Shown one piece after another: positions 44,078-49,494 of a stretch of 49,494 nt of DNA (its first letter is position 1; each line of letters begins with the position of its first letter). The notes below the pieces were generated by a model. That model did not search any database. It saw only the letters and a program-made list of their open reading frames with translations, and was not told the DNA's origin. The position numbers and the translations under genes were made by a program. Source of the DNA: Wenjunlia vitaminophila DSM 41686 (lineage in GTDB: Bacteria > Actinomycetota > Actinomycetes > Streptomycetales > Streptomycetaceae); NCBI RefSeq assembly GCF_000380165.1, contig NZ_KB904679.1:1-49494 (forward strand), written 5' to 3'.

Positions 44078-44268
44078 AAATAATTTGCACGTACTAGTCA
44101 GTACCGGTTCACCTGGCTTCCCCCTCAACCCCTGCGGATAACAGCGGAGGACCCGCGATAAGCCGCCACCGTCGGTGCGTGAGGACGGCTACGCAGGGCT
44201 CAGTACACCTAGATCATCCGACACGCAGAGTCCACTCGCGCAGAACGGAACACTCCGCCACGCGAGCG

Positions 44269-44307
44269 CCGCGGGGGCCGACGGCGGACGGCAGCCGGCC
44301 CCCGCGG
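44269..44307 (-). terminator. proS transcription terminator
   Basis: CCGCGGGGGCC (44269-44279) and GGCCCCCGCGG (44297-44307) make a perfect 11-bp stem with a 17-nt loop, nine bases after the proS stop. No U-tract is present, as often in actinobacteria. Confidence 0.7.
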
Positions 44308-44316
44308 ACCGGTGGT

Positions 44317-45729
44317 TCAGTAGGCGCGGCCGATGACCGCGAGGACACCGGGGGTGTCGTCGTCGTCCGGAACCGACCCGTCCTCAGCGACCAGGCAGCG
44401 CACGGTCACCCCCTGCTCGGCGAGCTTGGCCTCGCCCTCGGGGCCCACCTCCGACCAGGGAATCCGGGCCCATCCGGTGGCCGCGGCCTCCGCCGCCTCG
44501 CCCAGCGTGGCCACGTCCGCGGTCCGCGCCTCGCGGAACTCCCGGGACTGCCGCAGCAGCAGCTCCTGGTCCTCCGCCAGCACGGCGGTGACCGTCTGCG
44601 GGAGCTCGTCGATCCGCGCCGGCTCCTTGCCCCCGGCGATCCGACGGGCCAGCATCGCGGTGCCGCCCTGGAGGTCGCGCGGGCCGATCTCCACCCGCAC
44701 GGGAACGCCCTTGAGCTCCCAGTCCACTGCGCGACGGCCGAACGGGGTGTCGGTGCGGTCGTCCACCACGACCCGCACGCCGGCGGCCTTCAACCGCTCG
44801 CCGACCTCGCGGACCTTGGCCACCACCGCCTCGTCCTCCTTGATCGCCAGCACCACGGCCTGGACCGGGGCCAGCCGGGGGGGAACCCGCAGCCCGTTGT
44901 CGTCACCGTGGGACATGATCAGCCCACCGACCATCCGGGTGGACACGCCCCAGGAGGTCTGCCACACGTGTTCCCGCCCGCCGTCCGCGGCGAGGTACTG
45001 GGTGTTGAACGCCTTGGCGAAGTTCTGCCCCAGCTCGTGGCTGGTGCCGAGCTGGAGCGCCTTGCCGTCGCGCATCATCCCCTCCAGGGTGAGGGTGTTG
45101 ATCGCCCCGGCGAACCGCTCCTTGGCGGTCTTGCGACCCGGCACCACCGAGATGCCCAGGACGTTCACCATGAAGTCCGCGTAGACCCGGTGCAGGATGC
45201 GCTCGGCGTACGCACGGGCGTCCTCGTAGGTGGCGTGCGCGGTGTGGCCCTCCTGCCACAGGAACTCCGAGGTGCGCAGGAAGACCCGGGGACGCATCTC
45301 CCAGCGGACCACGTTGGCCCACTGGTTGATGAGCAGCGGCAGGTCGCGGTAGCTCTGCACCCATTTGGAGAAGTACTCATTGATGATCGTCTCGGAGGTG
45401 GGACGGACCACCACCGGCTCCTCCAGCTCCTTCCCTCCCCCGTGGGTGACCACGGCGAGCTCGGGGCTGAACCCTTCGACGTGCTCGGCCTCCCGAGTCA
45501 GGTAAGACTGGGGGATGAAGAGCGGGAAGTAGGCGTTGGACGCGCCCGCCTCCTTGATCCGGGCGTCCAGCTCCTGCTGCATCCGCTCCCACAGCGAGTA
45601 GCCGTACGGTCGGATGACCATGGTGCCGCGCACCGGGCCGTTGTCGGCCAGTTCGGCCTTGTTGATCAGGTCCTGGTACCAGCGCGGGAAGTCGTCCGCC
45701 TGGGGAGTGAGCACGGGAGCCTTTGCCAT
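44317..45729 (-). CDS. proS: Prolyl-tRNA synthetase, archaeal/eukaryal type
   Basis: Charges tRNA-Pro. The 470-aa protein lacks the large editing insertion of the ~570-aa bacterial form. It begins MAKAPVLTPQADDFPRWYQD and contains VRPTSETIINEYF, the motif 2 region RPRVFLRTSEFLWQEGHTAH, and a C-terminal anticodon-binding domain plus a family-specific tail ending in AVIGRAY. ATG 45727-45729 has no ribosome site, but TACCAT (45737-45742) stands seven bases upstream, the pattern of a leaderless message. It is divergent from the methyltransferase gene. Confidence 0.95.
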   Translation of the reverse strand: MAKAPVLTPQADDFPRWYQDLINKAELADNGPVRGTMVIRPYGYSLWERMQQELDARIKEAGASNAYFPLFIPQSYLTREAEHVEGFSPELAVVTHGGGKELEEPVVVRPTSETIINEYFSKWVQSYRDLPLLINQWANVVRWEMRPRVFLRTSEFLWQEGHTAHATYEDARAYAERILHRVYADFMVNVLGISVVPGRKTAKERFAGAINTLTLEGMMRDGKALQLGTSHELGQNFAKAFNTQYLAADGGREHVWQTSWGVSTRMVGGLIMSHGDDNGLRVPPRLAPVQAVVLAIKEDEAVVAKVREVGERLKAAGVRVVVDDRTDTPFGRRAVDWELKGVPVRVEIGPRDLQGGTAMLARRIAGGKEPARIDELPQTVTAVLAEDQELLLRQSREFREARTADVATLGEAAEAAATGWARIPWSEVGPEGEAKLAEQGVTVRCLVAEDGSVPDDDDTPGVLAVIGRAY

Positions 45730-45736
45730 GGCGCAG

Positions 45737-45742
45737 ATGGTA
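45737..45742 (-). promoter_or_regulatory. -10 element of a leaderless proS promoter
   Basis: TACCAT (read on the minus strand) lies seven bases before the proS ATG. The transcript would start at or next to the A of the start codon. A -35 is only weakly visible (TTCACG, 19 bp upstream). Confidence 0.5.
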
Positions 45743-45828
45743 CGGCGAACGCCGCCGCCACCGTGAATCCGCACGGGTGCGCCGGGAACGGCGCCTGGTG
45801 CTCCGAGTCGCCGGAAGGAGCCTCGACG

Positions 45829-45868
45829 ACCCCTGGTTCCCTGGCGGACTCCGCCTGGAACCAGGGGT
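45829..45868 (+). promoter_or_regulatory. 12-bp inverted repeat upstream of the methyltransferase gene
   Basis: ACCCCTGGTTCC (45829-45840) and GGAACCAGGGGT (45857-45868) pair perfectly around a 16-nt loop. The right arm contains the AGGGG that would serve as ribosome site for the GTG at 45877. It could be an operator in the divergent promoter or an RNA hairpin hiding that site. Confidence 0.45.
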
Positions 45869-45876
45869 TCCCCGGC

Positions 45877-46851
45877 GTGGCGGAGGCACGGGGCGGGGGC
45901 ACGCGGACGAGTGCGGTGAGCGGCGGGGCGAACGGGGCGTTGGGCGACGGCTCCCTGGTCGGTCCCGGGTTGAGGCGTGCGTCGGAGCGTCGGAGCGGGG
46001 ACGGTGTCCCCGACGCCCGGACCCGGGCCCGGGACTGGGCGGAGGTCCAGGAGCGCATGCTGGTCCCCCTGTACGAGGCGGTGTACGCCCGGCTCGACGT
46101 GGGTCCCGGCACCCACCTGCTCGGTCTCGGCTGCGGTTCCGGTCTGGCGCTGCTGATGGCGGCGGCCCGTGGCGCCCGGGTCACCGGGGTGGAGGGCGAC
46201 GGCCGCTGGCGGGAGCTGGCCCGGGAACGGCTGCTGCCGCACGAGGGGGCGGGGCCGGCGGACCCCGTTCGCCGGTGGCGCCCCGACCCGGATTCGGACC
46301 CGGGTACCCGCCGGGGCCGTGTGCGGTTGCTTCCCACGGTGCCGGACGCGGTCCCCGGGGACGTCCCGGTCAACCTGATCACGGTCTTCGACGAGCTGCC
46401 GGCCCTCGCGGAACCGGAGCGCGCGCTCGCCCACGCGGCCCGCCTGGCCGAGCGGGGCAGTGCCGTGGTGCTCGGCGGTTGGGGACCACCGGAGCGGTGC
46501 GCGACCGAGCGGGTGGTGCGGGTCGCCGCCCGGACGGCCGGACAGGTCCTCCAGGCACCGGCCACGGACCCGTTCCGGCTTGTCGGGCCGGACGAACTGG
46601 AGCGGATCGCCCTGCGCGCGGGGCTGGAGCCCGACGGTTCGGGGCGGGTGGCGTGCCCGTTCGCCTACCCGGACGTGGACAGCGCGGTGCGCGGTCTGTG
46701 GTCGACCGGCCTGCTGGACGCGGCGGTGCGGGCCACCGGCGCCGCCCGGGTCAGGAAGGAGCTGGTCGGGGCGCTGCGCTGCTTCCGCCGGGCCGACGGC
46801 GGCGTCCGGCTGGACAACGTGTTCCGGTACGCCGTCGCCAGGGTGCCCTGA
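45877..46851 (+). CDS. SAM-dependent methyltransferase
   Basis: Class I Rossmann methyltransferase of ~324 aa with the SAM motif HLLGLGCGSGLALLMAAARG and acidic GVEGDG after it. It resembles small-molecule or quinone-type methyltransferases of actinomycetes. The substrate is unknown. The start is uncertain: GTG 45877-45879 (AGGGG eight bases upstream) is used; GTG 45918 and ATG 46060 are alternatives. It converges on the GNAT gene with 27 bp between them. Confidence 0.75.
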   Translation: MAEARGGGTRTSAVSGGANGALGDGSLVGPGLRRASERRSGDGVPDARTRARDWAEVQERMLVPLYEAVYARLDVGPGTHLLGLGCGSGLALLMAAARGARVTGVEGDGRWRELARERLLPHEGAGPADPVRRWRPDPDSDPGTRRGRVRLLPTVPDAVPGDVPVNLITVFDELPALAEPERALAHAARLAERGSAVVLGGWGPPERCATERVVRVAARTAGQVLQAPATDPFRLVGPDELERIALRAGLEPDGSGRVACPFAYPDVDSAVRGLWSTGLLDAAVRATGAARVRKELVGALRCFRRADGGVRLDNVFRYAVARVP

Positions 46852-46878
46852 GGGACGACCGGTCGCCCCGCCGGGGCC

Positions 46879-47418
46879 TCAGCGCACCGGCGGCTCGGCG
46901 GCCTCCAGGCCCGGCCACTCCTCCGCGGTCAGGGCGAACCGTTCGTGGTCCCGCCAGGCGTCGTTGATGAACAGCATCCGGGGGGAGAACCCCTCGTGCC
47001 GGAAGCCGAGCCGCTTGGCCAGGGCGATGGAGCGGACGTTGTCCGGCTGCACGTTGATTTCCAGGCGGTGGAGCCCGAGGCCGTCCGGGCAGTCCCTGAA
47101 GCAACGGTCGACGACCAGCCGCATGCCCTCGGTCATCCGACCGGTCCCGGCGTAGGGCACGTAGGAGTCGTAACCCAGGGCCCCGTTGCGGAAGCGGGCA
47201 CGCACGATGTTGGCGACGTTGACCTTGCCGACGATCCCGCCGTCCTCGTTGTCGAGGATGAAGTACGAACGCAGGGTCGGGCCCTGGCGGCGCAGCAGTT
47301 CGTGGAGCCCGTTGGGATCCACCGGGTTCCAGGGGCCGATGTGGTCGGCCGAGCGCAGCACCGCGGCCGAGTAGGCCGGAGCGTCGCTGGGCAGCGGGGG
47401 GCGAATGTGCACGCGCAT
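46879..47418 (-). CDS. RimJ/RimL-like GNAT N-acetyltransferase
   Basis: The 179-aa acetyl-CoA-dependent enzyme begins MRVHIRPPLPSDAPAY. It has the GNAT core YVPYAGTGRMTEGMRLVVDR (acetyl-CoA P-loop region) and LEINVQPDNVRSIALAKRLG (the RimJ/L signature ending in RLGF). Likely acts on protein N-termini such as ribosomal proteins; the target is not shown. It is transcribed in the ffh direction, 81 bp downstream of ffh. Confidence 0.9.
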   Translation of the reverse strand: MRVHIRPPLPSDAPAYSAAVLRSADHIGPWNPVDPNGLHELLRRQGPTLRSYFILDNEDGGIVGKVNVANIVRARFRNGALGYDSYVPYAGTGRMTEGMRLVVDRCFRDCPDGLGLHRLEINVQPDNVRSIALAKRLGFRHEGFSPRMLFINDAWRDHERFALTAEEWPGLEAAEPPVR

Positions 47419-47457
47419 GCGTCCATCATCGCAACCGCGGCGGCCCGGACGGGATCA

Positions 47458-47496
47458 GGGCACGGCCGCAGGGGGTCCGGCCGCGCCCGGGTGCCC
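47458..47496 (-). terminator. Probable ffh terminator
   Basis: Outer arms GGGCAC (47458-47463) and GTGCCC (47491-47496) and inner arms CGGCCG (47463-47468 and 47478-47483) form a bulged hairpin starting four bases after the ffh stop codon. No U-tract. Confidence 0.45.
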
Positions 47497-47499
47497 GCC

Positions 47500-49053
47500 T
47501 CAGCTCATGAACTTCCTGAACTCCTCGGGCAGTTCGAAGTCCTGCGGCACCTGGTCCTGGCCGGGCAGGCCGAACGCCCCGCCGCCGGCCGTCGCGCGTT
47601 CGGCCGCGGCCCGCTCCTGCTCCGCCCGCTTGGCCGGGTTCCCGCTGCGCTTCTTGCCCTTCTTCGCCGTGGCCTTGGTCTTCTTCCGGGCACCGCCGCC
47701 GGCCGCGCCGGGCAGCCCCGGGATGCCCGGCATGCCCGGGACGCCGCCGCCCTGGGCCATCCGGGACATCATCTTGCGGGCCTCGAAGAAGCGCTCCACC
47801 AGGTTGTTGACGGCGCTGACCTCGACCCCGGAGCCCCGGGCGATGCGCGCCCTGCGGGAGCCGTTGATGATCTTCGGGTCCTCGCGCTCGGCCGGGGTCA
47901 TCGACTTGATGATCGCGGCGACCCGGTCCACGTCCCGGTCGTCCAGGCTGTTGATCTGCTCCTTGATGTGGCCCATGCCGGGCAGCATCCCGAGCAGCTT
48001 GGAGATCGAGCCCATCTTGCGGACCTGTTCCATCTGGGACAGGAAGTCGTCGAGGGTGAACTCCTTGGGGCCGCGCGCCAGCTTGTCGGCCATCTTCTGG
48101 GCCTCGGCCTGGCTGAACGTGGCCTCGGCCTTCTCGATCAGGCTGAGCACGTCCCCCATGCCGAGGATGCGGGAGGCCATCCGGTCGGGGTGGAAGGCGT
48201 CGAAGTCGTCGAGCTTCTCGCCGTTCGACGCGAACATCACCTGGCGGCCGGTGACCTGCGCCACGGACAGCGCGGCACCACCGCGGGCGTCGCCGTCGAG
48301 CTTAGTGAGGACCACCCCGTCGAAGCCCACGCCGTCCAGGAACGCCTGCGCCGTGGTCACCGCGTCCTGGCCGATCATGGCGTCCACGACGAACAGGATC
48401 TCGTCGGGGCTGACCGCGTCGCGGATGTCAGCGGCCTGCTGCATCAGCTCGGCGTCGATGCCGAGGCGGCCGGCGGTGTCCACCACCACCACGTCGAACT
48501 GCTTGGTGCGGGCGTACTCGATGGAGTCCTTGGCGACCTGGACCGGGTCCCCGACGCCGTTGCCCGGCTGCGGCGCGTACACCGCGACCCCGGCCCGCTC
48601 CGCGACCACGCTGAGCTGGTTGACCGCGTTGGGGCGTTGCAGGTCACAGGCGACCAGCAGGGGGGCGTGGCCCTGGTTCCTCAGCCAGCGCCCGAGCTTC
48701 CCGGCGAGGGTGGTCTTACCGGCGCCCTGGAGGCCGGCGAGCATGATCACGGTCGGGGGCTGCTTGGCGTACCGCAACCGGCGGGTCTCACCGCCGAGGA
48801 TGCCCACCAGCTCCTCGTTGACGATCTTGATGACCTGCTGGGCCGGGTTCAGTGCCTGGGAGACCTCGGCGCCCAGCGCCCTGGTCTTGACCTGCTTGAT
48901 GAACGCGCGAACCACGGGCAGCGCCACGTCTGCCTCGAGCAGGGCGATGCGGATCTCGCGTGCGGTGGCATCGATGTCCGCCTCGGAAAGACGGCCCCGG
49001 CTTCGGAGGTTCTTGAACGTTGCAGCAAGGCGGTCGCTCAGGGTATCGAACAC
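47500..49053 (-). CDS. ffh: Signal recognition particle GTPase Ffh
   Basis: Binds signal sequences on the ribosome and targets them to FtsY. The 517-aa protein has an N domain, a G domain (G1 GLQGAGKTTLAGKL; DTAGRLGID; TKLDGDARGG) and a Met-rich M domain with MGSISKLLGMLPGMG and RRARIARGSG for 4.5S RNA binding. It ends in a Lys/Ala-rich tail. The start is GTG 49051-49053 with AAGGAA about 12 bases upstream. An IS element ends about 160 bp upstream of the start. Confidence 0.97.
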   Translation of the reverse strand: MFDTLSDRLAATFKNLRSRGRLSEADIDATAREIRIALLEADVALPVVRAFIKQVKTRALGAEVSQALNPAQQVIKIVNEELVGILGGETRRLRYAKQPPTVIMLAGLQGAGKTTLAGKLGRWLRNQGHAPLLVACDLQRPNAVNQLSVVAERAGVAVYAPQPGNGVGDPVQVAKDSIEYARTKQFDVVVVDTAGRLGIDAELMQQAADIRDAVSPDEILFVVDAMIGQDAVTTAQAFLDGVGFDGVVLTKLDGDARGGAALSVAQVTGRQVMFASNGEKLDDFDAFHPDRMASRILGMGDVLSLIEKAEATFSQAEAQKMADKLARGPKEFTLDDFLSQMEQVRKMGSISKLLGMLPGMGHIKEQINSLDDRDVDRVAAIIKSMTPAEREDPKIINGSRRARIARGSGVEVSAVNNLVERFFEARKMMSRMAQGGGVPGMPGIPGLPGAAGGGARKKTKATAKKGKKRSGNPAKRAEQERAAAERATAGGGAFGLPGQDQVPQDFELPEEFRKFMS

Positions 49054-49213
49054 GTCGGTCGCGGTTCCTTGCGGTCGAGGGCAGTGACAGTCGCCCTCCA
49101 GGGTATCCGGCTCCGCACGGCGACCGGGGCCGTGGCCACTAGCGGACCCGGGACCGGACGGGCGGAGCCCCGCGGGCCGCCAGGGCCCCGACCCGGCCGG
49201 CCCGACGGCCCAC

Positions 49214-49494
49214 CTAGGTCGTGTCCGCAAAGTCAGGGCAGCCAGAGTCGCAGGCAGGCGAGGGTGACCAGGGCTTGGTAGTGGCGGGCGCGTTTGTCGT
49301 AGCGGGTGGCCAGGGCTTTGTTGTGCTTGAGCCGGTTGAAGCAGCGTTCGACGACGTTGCGGCGGCGGTAGGCCGCGCGGTTGAGTCGGCACCTGCTCTC
49401 GCCTCGCCGGATGCGGCCGTTGATCTGGTCGATCCGTTCAGGGATCGCTGCTTTGATGCCTCGGCCGCGGAGATAGGCGCGGATCTTCTTGGAT
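49214..49494 (-). mobile_element. IS5-family insertion sequence, 3' end (runs off window)
   Basis: The element end is marked by CTAG (49214-49217), a target of the IS5 type, followed by GGTCGTGTCCGCAAAGT as probable terminal repeat. The transposase gene starts inside. The other end lies beyond the window. It sits in the ffh upstream region, 161 bp before the ffh start. Confidence 0.8.
49233..49494 (-). CDS. IS5-family DDE transposase, C-terminal part
   Basis: The last ~86 codons of a transposase, open to the window edge and ending in TGA at 49233-49235. The end of the catalytic core shows RRNVVERCFNRLKHNKALAT, whose Glu is the third DDE residue, and a C-terminus ending ALVTLACLRLWLP. The reading frame is intact in the visible part. 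Whether the complete element is active cannot be judged here. Confidence 0.9.
   Translation of the reverse strand, partial: SKKIRAYLRGRGIKAAIPERIDQINGRIRRGESRCRLNRAAYRRRNVVERCFNRLKHNKALATRYDKRARHYQALVTLACLRLWLP

Noticed and set aside
44309-44324. 15-base match between the proS 3' end and a 35.5-kb repeat (CCGGTGGTTCAGTAG)
   Set aside because: One match of this length is expected by chance among all pairs in a 49-kb GC-rich window, and it lies partly in coding sequence.
44179-45870. Plus-strand open frame running through proS into the methyltransferase
   Set aside because: Only the last ~324 codons show a protein family; the rest mirrors proS.

Overview
The window is chromosomal DNA from a high-GC filamentous actinomycete. 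A WhiG-type sporulation sigma factor, a DUF2469 gene, four tandem type I signal peptidases and the rpsB-tsf-pyrH-frr-cdsA-rlmN block point to this group. The order ffh ... rpsP-khpA-rimM-trmD-rplS-lepB(x4)-nudix-DUF2469-yraN-comM-dprA-whiG-rpsB-tsf-pyrH-frr-cdsA-rlmN ... dxr-rseP-ispG is the conserved order known from Streptomyces. Protein style suggests a Nocardiopsis-like member of the Streptosporangiales (inference). Most genes lie on the minus strand.

Left part (1-7.7 kb): ispG (cut by the window edge), the site-2 protease rseP and dxr form an isoprenoid/envelope-stress cluster, with a large acyl-CoA dehydrogenase upstream of dxr. Divergent from these is a free-standing archaeal-type aspartyl-tRNA synthetase gene. 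Its ~270-nt leader is a near-textbook T-box riboswitch with a GAC (Asp) specifier.

Accessory part (7.7-22.6 kb): a VirD4/TraG-like membrane ATPase with an internal 123-residue duplication; a PAP2 phosphatase; methylmalonate-semialdehyde dehydrogenase; an adenosine/aminodeoxyfutalosine deaminase; a STAS anti-sigma antagonist behind a sigma-B-like promoter; an NTPase plus membrane-anchored periplasmic-binding receptor pair with no transporter; gamma-aminobutyraldehyde dehydrogenase; and an ABC ATPase/permease pair whose ATPase has lost most catalytic motifs.

Core part (22.6-49.1 kb): rlmN, lipid synthesis (cdsA), ribosome recycling (frr), UMP kinase (pyrH), Ts and S2; an M23 peptidase, a TetR regulator and whiG; DNA-processing genes dprA/comM/yraN; secretion (four LepB); ribosome biogenesis (rplS, trmD, rimM, khpA, rpsP); a SprT-like metalloprotein; an archaeal/eukaryal-type proS; a methyltransferase; a GNAT enzyme; and ffh. 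The right edge holds the 3' part of an IS5-type transposase inserted upstream of ffh.

The most interesting non-coding signals are the Asp T-box (6068-6335) and a pair of mutually exclusive hairpins in the pyrH leader (26862-26934). In the latter, one arm can either hide or free the pyrH ribosome-binding site.
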